Shown: piece after piece, positions 47,737 through 56,438 of the stretch
Layout: the number at the start of each line of letters is the position of its first letter
How positions within the stretch are numbered: position 1 is the first letter of the stretch
Virus record (IMG/VR): IMGVR_UViG_3300042516_005475
Span: 124,001-188,000 of that record
Origin: a virus
Length of the DNA: 64,000 nucleotides
Direction: 5' to 3' (one strand)
The notes under the pieces: generated by a model
The model's database searches: none
What the model was told of the DNA's origin: nothing
The model's input: only the letters and a program-made list of their open reading frames with translations
Made by a program: the position numbers and the translations under genes

Positions 47737-47765
47737 TTGCAGTTCCTGTTACTTTCAGTTAAACT
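47737..47765 (+). promoter_or_regulatory. early promoter
   Basis: TTGCAG, TTCCTG, N11, TAAACT; precedes 47787-48089. Confidence 0.7.
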
Positions 47766-47786
47766 AAACGTAGTAAAAATAAAAAA

Positions 47787-48089
47787 ATGAACAAAGAAAT
47801 CGTTAACATCGTTCGGGACCGCAAGGGTAATCCTCGTGGTTATGTTGTCGCTACTAAGCTCGAGAATGGTAAGGTTGGCCTTGGCTGGTCTTATGTTAAT
47901 GTTAAGGCTGGAGATCGCTTCGACAAGTATCTCGGCCAAAAGATCGCCATGAATCGAGCCTTTACTGGTACTGATAAGTTTGTGCCTCGTGACGTGATGA
48001 AGGTGATTGATCGGGTGTCTTCTCGCGCTGTGAAGTACTTCAAGGCTCCTATTGATGCCTACCCTCAGCAAGTTGTTACTGTTGCGTAA
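47787..48089 (+). CDS. early protein, unknown
   Basis: 100 aa (MNKEIVNIVRDRKGNPRGYV), basic, beta-rich then helical (SSRAVKYFKAPIDAYP). GC-rich codons and early promoter. Possibly nucleic-acid-binding; not recognised. Confidence 0.6.
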   Translation: MNKEIVNIVRDRKGNPRGYVVATKLENGKVGLGWSYVNVKAGDRFDKYLGQKIAMNRAFTGTDKFVPRDVMKVIDRVSSRAVKYFKAPIDAYPQQVVTVA

Positions 48090-48104
48090 ACAATTGCTAA
48101 TGTT

Positions 48105-48311
48105 ATGATTAAAATCCTTGTTGATCTCGATACTGAAGGTGACAGCTTCAGAGGTAATATGTCTGGAGAAGTCACCAAGATCTCTAGGGATATTGGTGAA
48201 ATGATCTTGGAAGTAATTAGCAAAGATGCTACTTGTGTATCGCGAGATATCATCGATGCTGGAGATAATAAAATTGGTGTAGTAACTATTACTAATCCTT
48301 GGAGGGAATAA
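48105..48311 (+). CDS. small acidic protein, unknown
   Basis: 68 aa (MIKILVDLDTEGDSFRGNMS), mixed. Same unit as the preceding early gene. Unknown. Confidence 0.5.
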   Translation: MIKILVDLDTEGDSFRGNMSGEVTKISRDIGEMILEVISKDATCVSRDIIDAGDNKIGVVTITNPWRE

Positions 48312-48321
48312 CTAAAAGGGC

Positions 48322-48328
48322 ATAAATA
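48322..48328 (+). promoter_or_regulatory. late promoter
   Basis: ATAAATA 5 nt before ATG 48334. Confidence 0.75.
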
Positions 48329-48333
48329 TCTTT

Positions 48334-49731
48334 ATGCCTGTTAACAGTAATGTAACAACTCCTAATTACCAAACTTTAGAGTATCAAAAGTTTGTCCAAA
48401 TATATAATGATACTAGATTCCCTCCAATAACAAGTGTAAGATCTGACTATTATAGCGGTACACAGATTGAGATATATGATAAGTATGCTGTATTAACTTT
48501 TGATATTGGGCAAAATGCAGCTCTAGGACCAGCTAATACGTTGCCGTTTGGAGATAATGCTGCTAGTGATGCCTTTGGTAGACTGAGAGTTTCTCTCCCA
48601 TCTACCTTATTTAACTCTAAACAAAATAATGATAGTAATTCTTTACTCTATAGCACAGCAACTGTAAATACAGGTAGTTGGTATTTTGATAACAATAATG
48701 CCTGTACAGTCTTATCTGTTTCAGCAACAGGAGATGTTGCTATAAAGCAGTCAAAAAAGTATATGAATTATCAGCCTGGCAAATCCCAGCTGATATTCGA
48801 AACCTTTGTAATGCCTAACACAGCAGGCATAGTTAACAGAGTTGGTTTATTTGATAGCTCAACAACTTCTCCATATAGCAATAATATTGAGGGTTATTAT
48901 TTTCAATGTAATAATGGAGTAAATTCTTTCCATATTGCTAATGTTGGTGACGAGCCAAGCCAAAGCGCTTTACAATCTGAATGGAACATAGACAAGCTTA
49001 ACGGTACAGGTTTATCTGGTATAACATTAGATGTTACAAAAACCCAGATTTTAGTAATAGATTACGAGTGGTTAGGGGTAGGGAGAGTTAGAATGGGGTT
49101 CTGTATTAATGGTATTATATTTTATTGTCATCAATTCGTTCATGCAAATGAAGTCTCTCTTCCTTATCTCCAAGATCCAAACAAACCTATTAGATATGAA
49201 ATTAGAAGCACAGGTGGAATAGGTTCATTAAAACAAATATGCGCTAGTGTTATGAGTGAAGGTGGAAGTGTTGATAACGCTATCCCGTTATCTATTGATA
49301 CTGGGTTTGACAGTATTGGTAATATTTCAAGCAATACATTATGGCCAGCTATAACTGTTAGACTAAAAGATTCTTTTAAGAGTGTAGATATACAATTAAA
49401 AGACTTTGCTGCAATGGCTTTCTCAACTACTAATACTCTTGTAAGAGTAGTATCAAATGGTGTTATTTCTAATTCAGCAGCCTTTGTTGATATGAGCTCT
49501 GGGGCCTTGGAATATAGTATAGGCACTACTTCTACTACTCTTACTGGAGGTGTTATATTATTCAGCTCTTTTTTTAATAAGGCCAGCAATACTATTAGTC
49601 AATTAGGAGAGTCTTTATATAGTTTAGGTAGCAACATAAACGGCACCAAAGATACATTATCATTAGTATTAGTTCCATGTGGAGGAAATGAAAAGTATTT
49701 TGCTGCAATGAACTTCAAACAGTACCTATAA
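48334..49731 (+). CDS. late virion structural protein (probable tail/decoration)
   Basis: 465 aa, 5 nt after ATAAATA. DAFGRLRVSLPSTLFNSKQ, QSKKYMNYQPGKSQLIFETF, CINGIIFYCHQFVHAN and LQDPNKPIRYEIRSTGG are blocks typical of large beta-sandwich tail or surface proteins in big phages. Gln/Asn/Ser-rich and without enzyme motifs. Exact place in the virion unknown. Confidence 0.65.
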   Translation: MPVNSNVTTPNYQTLEYQKFVQIYNDTRFPPITSVRSDYYSGTQIEIYDKYAVLTFDIGQNAALGPANTLPFGDNAASDAFGRLRVSLPSTLFNSKQNNDSNSLLYSTATVNTGSWYFDNNNACTVLSVSATGDVAIKQSKKYMNYQPGKSQLIFETFVMPNTAGIVNRVGLFDSSTTSPYSNNIEGYYFQCNNGVNSFHIANVGDEPSQSALQSEWNIDKLNGTGLSGITLDVTKTQILVIDYEWLGVGRVRMGFCINGIIFYCHQFVHANEVSLPYLQDPNKPIRYEIRSTGGIGSLKQICASVMSEGGSVDNAIPLSIDTGFDSIGNISSNTLWPAITVRLKDSFKSVDIQLKDFAAMAFSTTNTLVRVVSNGVISNSAAFVDMSSGALEYSIGTTSTTLTGGVILFSSFFNKASNTISQLGESLYSLGSNINGTKDTLSLVLVPCGGNEKYFAAMNFKQYL

Positions 49732-49736
49732 TTTAG

Positions 49737-49765
49737 TTGCCTTTCCTGTTCAGGTAAATTATACT
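49737..49765 (+). promoter_or_regulatory. early promoter
   Basis: TTGCCT, TTCCTG, N11, TATACT; RNA ligase ATG follows 11 nt later with an AGGAAG ribosome site. Confidence 0.75.
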
Positions 49766-49776
49766 GTAGGAAGAAT

Positions 49777-50793
49777 ATGGAACGTAAACTTGCTAGTGTT
49801 CGTAAGATTCAAGAAATTAAGCTCATCGAAGGTGCTGACAAGATTTGCGCCTACCGAGTTGATGGTTGGTGGGTTGTAGATAGTATTAATAAGTATAATG
49901 TTGGTGATCTTGTGGTCTACTACGAGATTGATAGCTTTCTACCAATCACTCCTCAATTTGAGTTTCTCCGCAAGTCTTCATTCAAGAAGATGGGTGAACG
50001 TGAAGGCTTTAGGCTCAAGACTATTAAGCTCAAGGGCCAGCTCAGCCAAGGTCTCTTGACTAAAATTCCAATTGGTCTCATTGTACCTCCTAAGGAAAAT
50101 GATGACATGACTGAGTTGCTCGGCATTATCAAGTATGAGCCTCCTATTCCTGCTGAGCTAGCTGGTGAGATCAAGGGTTCGTTCCCTAGCTTCATCCCTA
50201 AGACTGATGAGGTTCGTATTCAGAACTTTGAAAGGGAAGTTGGGGTTTCTATCGCTAATGAGCGAGTTTACGCTACTGAGAAGGTTGATGGTACTAGCTT
50301 TACTTGTTATGTTAACAATGGTGAGTTTGGTGTTTGTGGTCGCAATTGGGAGTTGAAGGAGACTCAAGGTAACTCTCTTTGGCGAATGGCTAACAAGCTC
50401 AATCTTCGTGAGAAGCTCTTGAGTCTCAATCTTAACATTGCCTTGCAGGGTGAGTTGTTTGGTAGTGGAATTAATGGTAATTGGTACAAGCTCAATGATC
50501 ACCGACTCATGTTCTTTACTGGATATGATATTGATAATCAAAAGCGATTGCAGTTTAATGAGTTAATGAACTTGTTGGATAGTTTGCAGTTGGAAAGTGT
50601 TCCTGTTATTGATTATATTGCTACTATTCCAGATGGTACTATGGCTGAGATCGTTGAGTGGTCTTTGTTGTATGCTGAGTCTGAGAGTAATATTAATGCT
50701 GCTGTAGAGAACGAAGGTGTTGTTATTCGTGGTCTTGAGAAGGAGTTTAGCTTCAAGGCTATTAGTAACAAGTGGCTCCTTAGTGAAAAGTAA
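49777..50793 (+). CDS. RNA ligase, Rnl5/DraRnl-type with OB domain
   Basis: 338 aa. N-terminal OB-like region (residues 1-145), then YATEKVDGTSFTCYV (motif I, Lys nucleophile), GRNWEL (motif Ia/III region), LQGELFG (motif III) and EGVVIRG with FSFKAISNKWLL (motifs IV and V). This domain order is that of the Deinococcus-type RNA ligase that seals 3'-OH nicks. Early expressed. Likely repairs cleaved tRNAs with the phosphoesterase and cREC proteins. Confidence 0.85.
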   Translation: MERKLASVRKIQEIKLIEGADKICAYRVDGWWVVDSINKYNVGDLVVYYEIDSFLPITPQFEFLRKSSFKKMGEREGFRLKTIKLKGQLSQGLLTKIPIGLIVPPKENDDMTELLGIIKYEPPIPAELAGEIKGSFPSFIPKTDEVRIQNFEREVGVSIANERVYATEKVDGTSFTCYVNNGEFGVCGRNWELKETQGNSLWRMANKLNLREKLLSLNLNIALQGELFGSGINGNWYKLNDHRLMFFTGYDIDNQKRLQFNELMNLLDSLQLESVPVIDYIATIPDGTMAEIVEWSLLYAESESNINAAVENEGVVIRGLEKEFSFKAISNKWLLSEK

Positions 50794-50802
50794 GGAGAGT
50801 TA

Positions 50803-50809
50803 ATAAATA
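50803..50809 (+). promoter_or_regulatory. late promoter
   Basis: ATAAATA 4 nt before GTG 50814 or 7 nt before ATG 50817. Confidence 0.65.
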
Positions 50810-50813
50810 TTCA

Positions 50814-53800
50814 GTGATGACACTGAGCAATTTCTTAACCGAGGCAGCAGTAAATTACAAGATTGGTAGTGGTAACCCAGAGAAGATGCTCTATGACTTT
50901 TATGTCTTGAGCTTCATCTCTACCATTAACTTAACACCTGAGAAGGCCAAGACTGGAACCTTTGGAGATCTTGGATTCCAGGGTGGGTTTCTCGGTAAAT
51001 CTGATAGAGTCAAGGAGGACATTGAGTACGCTCAAGATGTCCTCCTTCCTGTGTTAAAAGAGAAGCTAGTAAAAGGTTTGTTTGTATCTATCTGTGCTGA
51101 AATCAGACACATAAAAGATAGACCACAAAGCTATAAAGACACACCATTAGCAACATCCAAGGTATTCAGAGACTACTATCGCAATTATACTTTAATAGAT
51201 AAAAGTTTACCAAAAGAGTTTGAGATAAAGAGATTAAGAGAGCCTAAAAGCGCTATTCCAAAGTCTGAAGCTTACAAGAGATCCTATCAGGCGGCAACAA
51301 AGGCTATTAAAGACACAAATTCTACTCCATATGAGTTTGTTCAGATGTGTGAATATGCCTTTAAGAACATGTCATGGGCTGCTAGTTACGGTGGTAAGAA
51401 CTGGGCTGCTATTTGCGCTGGGTACAGATTGTTAGTAGATTCTAAGTCAAAGGATCAGGTATCTGTAGCTATTGACCATGCATATGACCTTGAGCATAAC
51501 ACAGGTGCGGCTCTTAACAAGGTAAAGGATTTCTACATTACTGATAAAAATGGTAGAGAAGACTTTGATTGGATGGGCAAAGCATTGGATCTCAAGCGCG
51601 ACGCTAAGTCCATGAACAAGCTCATTGACAAGTGTAGCGGTGATATGAAGAGATTAGCCTTGCAGGCTATGGCCTTATCTCCAATTGACTACATGAAGAA
51701 GAAGACTCCAGCTCCAGAGACTGTGATGCAGCAAACAGCATCTAAAGTAGGTGGAGAGTACTTAAATGCCTTTAATGAAGGAGCACCTAAGAAGTATAGA
51801 ACAAAAGAAACTAAAAAGGAAGAGAAGGCTGATTTAAGTGAAGTAAAGGTAGTTCCAGGCCCTAAGCATGGATTAACAGCAGTAACCAAATATCAAGAAG
51901 ATAATGTTTATTATGATGAGTATTTAAAAACCTATGTGTATGTTGTTAAGAAAGTGCCAGAAACAAAATCTGGAATAATTGTAAAATTAGCTGCTATAAC
52001 AAAAGAAACCCCTAAAGAGATTTTAAAGAAGCAAATTGATCTACACAACAAAGGAAATAATACTTATGTTAGTATCGACATGAACTTATTAAATTTAAGT
52101 CCAACAGATTTAGCTAACTTTTTTAATGAGGAAATACCAGTAACATCAAACGTAACAAAATTTAAATTAGCTCCTGCGCCTAAAGACTCTTCACATGCTC
52201 CTTACATTTTTCAAAAAAACAAATATTATTATGATAGTTTTTTAAATGTTTATGTAGAGTTTATTAAACCAGACCCTGATTCTAAACTTGGAATAATTGT
52301 TTCTTTAGTAGCAGTTACTCCAAATTCTGCTATTTCTCTACTTCAAAATAAAATTAAGGCCTATAATAAAGAACATGCTTATTTGAATACCTATGTCGCT
52401 GCGGAAAACGACCTTATGGGAGTTAGCCCAAAGGATGAAGAATCCTTAAAAGCTGCTGTATCTGGTAAGACTCCAATTAAATCACCAGAAGATCAATACG
52501 AAAGAGAGGAAAAGCAGTCAAAAGAGTATATTAGCAAGCTAGTACCTAATGCTCCTATGCCTATCACTGGTAGTAAGGTTAATAAGTTTAGTGATGATAA
52601 AATTTATTATGACAGCAAGACAAAGGCTTATGTAAAATATAAACATAAGAGTGGCTGGACAGATCCTAAAATAATGGAATTGTATGCAACAACATATTTT
52701 TCGGATACAGCTTTATTAAAAAGAAAAATTGAACTGTTTAAAAAGGAATTTGGTCAAAATAAACAATATGTAGCTGCAATAAAAGATATTATTGAGATTG
52801 ATGAATCTGATACAAACAAAGTAAAACAAGTAGTAGATGGAGAGAAGTCTGAGGTTAAGAAGCCTAATTTAGATGTATATTTCGCAAAGTATAAATTTGG
52901 TGATAAGGTCTTTTTAGATGTTAAAAAATCTGTATCTGGTCAAGTAATAGAGAACTTTTTTGAAGATAATGATGAGTATTACAAAATTAAAGTAATTGAT
53001 AATGCATCATATACTGGCGCTAGTTCTCCTTATGGAATAGGTAAAATCTTTACAAAAACTGCAAAGTATATAGATGACTTAAACCCAAAATACAAAGTAA
53101 CTGACAGAGTAATTTTAATACAATCCGGTAGTGAAGGTATTATTGTTCAGACCCCATTCAAGCAAGACGCTACATCTAATTATCTTATTAAGATTACAAA
53201 AGCAGGAGAGTCAAATGCCTTTAAAAAAGGAGAAGAAATTGTAGTTAATACCAGCCGTATCGCCCCTTTGAAGAGGGAGAATGCTAGCGCAAGAACTAAT
53301 GCTATTAAGAAGCAGAGTGCTCCAGGTAATATACCGTCAGAGGCCTGGGATAAAATGAGCGAAAAAGTAAAGAACATCTTTGCTCCATATAAGAAAAACA
53401 AAAACACTTCTTATGTTTATTATACTGAGAAAGGAGGCAGACAATTAGGTTTGTATGGTGTAATTGAAAAATTTTACTACAGTCAGGTTGGCGGTACAGA
53501 ATTACTTACAGTAGAATTTAGATATTTTGTTTCTGCTGCATCTCAAGCTTCTTTTACAACAATATCTGAGAATAATTTTAATAAACTACAAGATTACAAA
53601 TCTGCTTTAGAAAGTGTAAATGATTCACCTCTTTACAATGCTCCTTCTCAAAACTTAGATTCTGCATTAATGCTAAAAGACTATCAAACTGATATTAATG
53701 GAGAGGTATTTTATCATATACCAGCTCAGCAATATGTAAAGGTTAAGTCAAAAGGGGCTGGAATTCATACAGGTATATACTTTTCAGTTGTTCCAGTAGC

Positions 53801-54314
53801 AAAGACTAAATTCACCCCAGCTTATTATACATTTAACTGGGCAGAAATAACAGCAACAACTAAAGATTTGCAAGAATTATCTATCAAGGCAATAGAATAT
53901 TTGAAAAAACACTCTGGTGATATTGTTAAAGAGTTAATGCCAAAAGAAAACCCAGATGAAGTTAAAACACCTGGAAAAGTAAAGCCTGTTGAGATGAATG
54001 CATATGAAAAGGAAATACCTGTTCATTATATAAAGAATGAAGACTTCTTAGAATTAATTGATGCTCAGGCACTATCTTCTCAGTCTGAAATCAGAAGAGA
54101 TCAATTTTATTATGATGTTACAACAAAGTTAGTAGTAAGTCCAATAACTTCTAAAAAGCAATTTGGTGATGCTAGTAAGACTTTAGATGTAGCACCATAT
54201 GAAAAGATTTTAATTAACTATTCAGGAGAGAAAACACCTAGAGGAGAGAAAATTATAGTACCTAAAACAATGTCTGTGTATGTGACTGATTTGCATAAAA
54301 TCCTAGATTATTAG
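50814..54314 (+). CDS. very large late protein, paralogue of 43939-46035
   Basis: 1166 aa. N-terminal ~300 residues match the 698-aa paralogue (LYDFYVLSFISTI, CAEIRHIKDR, YQAATKAIKDT, MSWAASYGGKNWA, DHAYDLEHNTGAALNKV). Afterwards come at least five repeats built on D-X-(V/I)-Y-Y-D-(S/E)-X...Y-V-(K/Y/E) (e.g. DDKIYYDSKTKAYVKYK, FYHIPAQQYVKVK), each followed by ~50 residues, then SH3-like strands. Start GTG 50814 or ATG 50817, both next to ATAAATA. Probably a virion or injected protein. Confidence 0.7.
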   Translation: MMTLSNFLTEAAVNYKIGSGNPEKMLYDFYVLSFISTINLTPEKAKTGTFGDLGFQGGFLGKSDRVKEDIEYAQDVLLPVLKEKLVKGLFVSICAEIRHIKDRPQSYKDTPLATSKVFRDYYRNYTLIDKSLPKEFEIKRLREPKSAIPKSEAYKRSYQAATKAIKDTNSTPYEFVQMCEYAFKNMSWAASYGGKNWAAICAGYRLLVDSKSKDQVSVAIDHAYDLEHNTGAALNKVKDFYITDKNGREDFDWMGKALDLKRDAKSMNKLIDKCSGDMKRLALQAMALSPIDYMKKKTPAPETVMQQTASKVGGEYLNAFNEGAPKKYRTKETKKEEKADLSEVKVVPGPKHGLTAVTKYQEDNVYYDEYLKTYVYVVKKVPETKSGIIVKLAAITKETPKEILKKQIDLHNKGNNTYVSIDMNLLNLSPTDLANFFNEEIPVTSNVTKFKLAPAPKDSSHAPYIFQKNKYYYDSFLNVYVEFIKPDPDSKLGIIVSLVAVTPNSAISLLQNKIKAYNKEHAYLNTYVAAENDLMGVSPKDEESLKAAVSGKTPIKSPEDQYEREEKQSKEYISKLVPNAPMPITGSKVNKFSDDKIYYDSKTKAYVKYKHKSGWTDPKIMELYATTYFSDTALLKRKIELFKKEFGQNKQYVAAIKDIIEIDESDTNKVKQVVDGEKSEVKKPNLDVYFAKYKFGDKVFLDVKKSVSGQVIENFFEDNDEYYKIKVIDNASYTGASSPYGIGKIFTKTAKYIDDLNPKYKVTDRVILIQSGSEGIIVQTPFKQDATSNYLIKITKAGESNAFKKGEEIVVNTSRIAPLKRENASARTNAIKKQSAPGNIPSEAWDKMSEKVKNIFAPYKKNKNTSYVYYTEKGGRQLGLYGVIEKFYYSQVGGTELLTVEFRYFVSAASQASFTTISENNFNKLQDYKSALESVNDSPLYNAPSQNLDSALMLKDYQTDINGEVFYHIPAQQYVKVKSKGAGIHTGIYFSVVPVAKTKFTPAYYTFNWAEITATTKDLQELSIKAIEYLKKHSGDIVKELMPKENPDEVKTPGKVKPVEMNAYEKEIPVHYIKNEDFLELIDAQALSSQSEIRRDQFYYDVTTKLVVSPITSKKQFGDASKTLDVAPYEKILINYSGEKTPRGEKIIVPKTMSVYVTDLHKILDY

Positions 54315-54342
54315 TTGATTCTTAAAAATCATTGGTTATAAT
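54315..54342 (+). promoter_or_regulatory. leaderless sigma70-like promoter
   Basis: TTGATT-N16-TATAAT, 6 nt before ATG 54349. Confidence 0.75.
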
Positions 54343-54348
54343 AATTAC

Positions 54349-54696
54349 ATGACTGTTGAACAATTAGCGAGAGATTATAAGCAGCTAATGGCTGTGACTA
54401 ATTCTCTCGCTTCTGCCTTGCAGAGCATTGATATCTTTCAGAAGTATAACGAAGAATCTACATTAGCTACTCGTAGAATCTGGAGCAATTATAACTGTTG
54501 GCTATACAAAGGTGAGGCTATTGCCAATGTTAATGCAGAACAGATAGAACTTTCAGTTGCAAAGTTTGAAGATTTAATGCATACTGTTAACAGCAACCAA
54601 GAGCTTAAAATGCTCTTGCAAGGCATTGAAATTGAAAAGATAAACGAACCTGATATTCAAGATGAAGCACCAAATAGATACGATGACATCTATTAA
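54349..54696 (+). CDS. helical protein, unknown
   Basis: 115 aa (MTVEQLARDYKQLMAVTNSL), all-helical, acidic end. Predicted leaderless. Overlaps the next gene by 14 nt. Confidence 0.6.
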   Translation: MTVEQLARDYKQLMAVTNSLASALQSIDIFQKYNEESTLATRRIWSNYNCWLYKGEAIANVNAEQIELSVAKFEDLMHTVNSNQELKMLLQGIEIEKINEPDIQDEAPNRYDDIY

Positions 54697-54859
54697 TAAC
54701 CTCGTTAAAGGATATGAGAATACCATTGGTATGCTTAGGATTCAAAACGAGCAATTGCGAATAGATTTAGACGAACTACGTAAAGAAAATCTATTGTTGA
54801 GAGTAGAATTGTCTGAAATAACTAAAAAGAGAAAGAAGAAGGTTTTGAGCTTCCATTGA
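54683..54859 (+). CDS. small coiled-coil protein
   Basis: 58 aa from ATG 54683; a regular heptad coil (MLRIQNEQLRIDLDELRKEN) ending KKRKKK. Likely a dimer. Unknown. Confidence 0.55.
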   Translation: MTSINNLVKGYENTIGMLRIQNEQLRIDLDELRKENLLLRVELSEITKKRKKKVLSFH

Positions 54860-54929
54860 AGAATGCCTTGTTTCTTGACACATCTTGGTACGGAATAGAT
54901 TTGTGTGCCAAAAGAATTCTGAATTTCTC

Positions 54930-54958
54930 TGGACTTTCCTCTGCAGGTCCTTCATAAT
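54930..54958 (+). promoter_or_regulatory. early promoter
   Basis: TGGACT, TTCCTC, N11, CATAAT; ATG 54966 follows 7 nt later. Confidence 0.65.
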
Positions 54959-54965
54959 CTCTTTA

Positions 54966-55064
54966 ATGAATGAGATGCTTGATGCTCAGGATAGCCTCTA
55001 CGATGTTGCTTTCGTCTCTGCAGAAGAGTATTATGAGGAAATGCAGCCGTTAGATTTAAACTAA
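54966..55064 (+). CDS. early micro-protein (32 aa)
   Basis: ATG 54966 to TAA 55064: MNEMLDAQDSLYDVAFVSAE then EYYEEMQPLDLN, strongly acidic. Supported by the early promoter immediately upstream and GC-rich codons. Too short for family assignment. Confidence 0.5.
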   Translation: MNEMLDAQDSLYDVAFVSAEEYYEEMQPLDLN

Positions 55065-55116
55065 TTTTAAACTACGTTATTTGTATTTTATTTGTATTTA
55101 GATTAAATATAACTGT

Positions 55117-55419
55117 ATGTTTTGCCGCATTTTAAGCCTTTTTAGATCGAAGCAGATATTGTTTCTGAATGTTGATTCTTTTAAAGAAATTAGTAAGCAG
55201 AACATACAAATCTTAGAAAACCAAAAAACAATTATGGCAGCTATCGATAACCTCAATGAAGCACTACAACGCCTAGCAAAGGCAACTGACACCGCAGTGA
55301 CTGTTCTCAATACTCCTCACCCAACCGAGGAAGCTATTCAGGCTGCTGCTGACCTAGTTCAAGCTCAGGCTCAACGTCTCGAGTCTGCAAGCGATAATGA
55401 TCCTAGCACAATCGCCTAA
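55117..55419 (+). CDS. small helical protein
   Basis: 100 aa; basic start (MFCRILSLFRSKQILF) and Ala/Gln-rich helix (AIQAAADLVQAQAQRLESA). An internal ATG at 55234 (MAAIDNLNEALQRL) may be the true start. A terminator follows. Confidence 0.55.
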   Translation: MFCRILSLFRSKQILFLNVDSFKEISKQNIQILENQKTIMAAIDNLNEALQRLAKATDTAVTVLNTPHPTEEAIQAAADLVQAQAQRLESASDNDPSTIA

Positions 55420-55425
55420 ATCGTA

Positions 55426-55454
55426 GCCGCTGGAGAAATCTGGCGGCATTTTTT
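55426..55454 (+). terminator. rho-independent terminator
   Basis: GCCGC/GCGGC stem with weak inner pairs, then six T. The pilin-like ATG follows directly at 55455. Confidence 0.65.
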
Positions 55455-55886
55455 ATGTTCAAAAATAAAGGGTTTACAATATTAGAGATACTCTTAACAG
55501 TAGCCCTTTTAGCAACATTAATTGGTGTAGTGTCCTTTAACTTCAATAGTTTATCAGATTCTGCTCAATACAAAGAAGCCAAAGAGAATCTAAAGACTCA
55601 CTTAATAAGTCAGAAGTATAAGGCTGCTTATGAGCAGAAGGAGATTGAAGTTGATCTGAGTGTGGCAACAAATGATCTTAACATAGTAGATGCCACTAAG
55701 ATAGTATTCTTCTCTGATGGTTCAGTTGAAGAGAGCTATATAATAGTAAGCTCTTTAGATGGTAAATATACTAACAAGATAGTAATTAATGTTATAGGTT
55801 ATGTATCAGAGCAAGATACTTTCGATATTCTACCTATTGAGTCTAAAGACAGGTTACCGATAGAAAATTATGAAGAGTCTTTTTAA
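55455..55886 (+). CDS. type II/IV pseudopilin-like protein
   Basis: 143 aa. KNKGFTILEILLTVALLATL is a class III signal peptide: short basic leader, G-F cleavage site, Glu at +5 and a ~20-residue hydrophobic helix. The rest is a small globular alpha/beta domain, as in minor pseudopilins. Host prepilin peptidase could process it and host machinery could assemble it. No pilin gene is expected in phages. Starts directly after a terminator, so its own transcript must start close to the ATG. Confidence 0.75.
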   Translation: MFKNKGFTILEILLTVALLATLIGVVSFNFNSLSDSAQYKEAKENLKTHLISQKYKAAYEQKEIEVDLSVATNDLNIVDATKIVFFSDGSVEESYIIVSSLDGKYTNKIVINVIGYVSEQDTFDILPIESKDRLPIENYEESF

Positions 55887-56079
55887 ATGGATAAAGTGGC
55901 ATTGCTATGATATATTTGTTTGTGAGCACGTCAAAGGAGAAGGTATTCTCGTTGACGTTGGACGTAACAAATGTTGGTGGTGTACTAAATGCGGTTTATT
56001 AATCGAAACTTGTAACGGACCTTTTTTCTTATGGAAATTGACGAATTTATTGAAACGGAAACTGGCAAAAAAGCCATAA
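55870..56079 (+). CDS. small Cys/Trp-rich protein
   Basis: 69 aa. KCWWCTKCGLLIETC suggests a zinc site; basic C-terminus. Overlaps the pilin-like gene by 17 nt. Confidence 0.5.
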   Translation: MKSLFKWIKWHCYDIFVCEHVKGEGILVDVGRNKCWWCTKCGLLIETCNGPFFLWKLTNLLKRKLAKKP

Positions 56080-56387
56080 AGGCAATTGAAGAGCAAAAGA
56101 AAGAACTCTATGATAATTGGGGGTACACTAAAGAAGAGCTCGATCACATTGAGTTGTGTATGCTTAGGATTACTAATGAGATGTATCTAACATCAGAAGA
56201 GTGGGAAGAAGATGCTAGGCATTACCTTAAGATTATTGATAAGTATCGCAAGCTATTACTTCAGATTGCTAATGCTGCAGGTGTAAAGAGTCCAGTTGTT
56301 GATAGTACAACTGTAATGGAAGAAGCTATGTTTTATACTTTGCCTCAAGAAGTTAGGCAGATAAAAGAAAGAGCAGACTGGAATTAG
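56031..56387 (+). CDS. acidic helical protein, unknown
   Basis: 118 aa (MEIDEFIETETGKKAIKAIE). Long helices rich in Glu, Trp and Tyr. Overlaps its neighbour by 49 nt. Unknown. Confidence 0.5.
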   Translation: MEIDEFIETETGKKAIKAIEEQKKELYDNWGYTKEELDHIELCMLRITNEMYLTSEEWEEDARHYLKIIDKYRKLLLQIANAAGVKSPVVDSTTVMEEAMFYTLPQEVRQIKERADWN

Positions 56388-56400
56388 ACGAGGTTCCTGC

Positions 56401-56429
56401 TGGCGGTTCCTACGGTTTGCAGCCATAAT
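56401..56429 (+). promoter_or_regulatory. early promoter
   Basis: TGGCGG, TTCCTA, N11, CATAAT, with an extra TTCCTG 13 nt upstream. Confidence 0.65.
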
Positions 56430-56438
56430 CTTTACACA

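Noticed and set aside
49164-49589. 141-aa minus-strand ORF
   Set aside because: Shadow inside the late structural gene.
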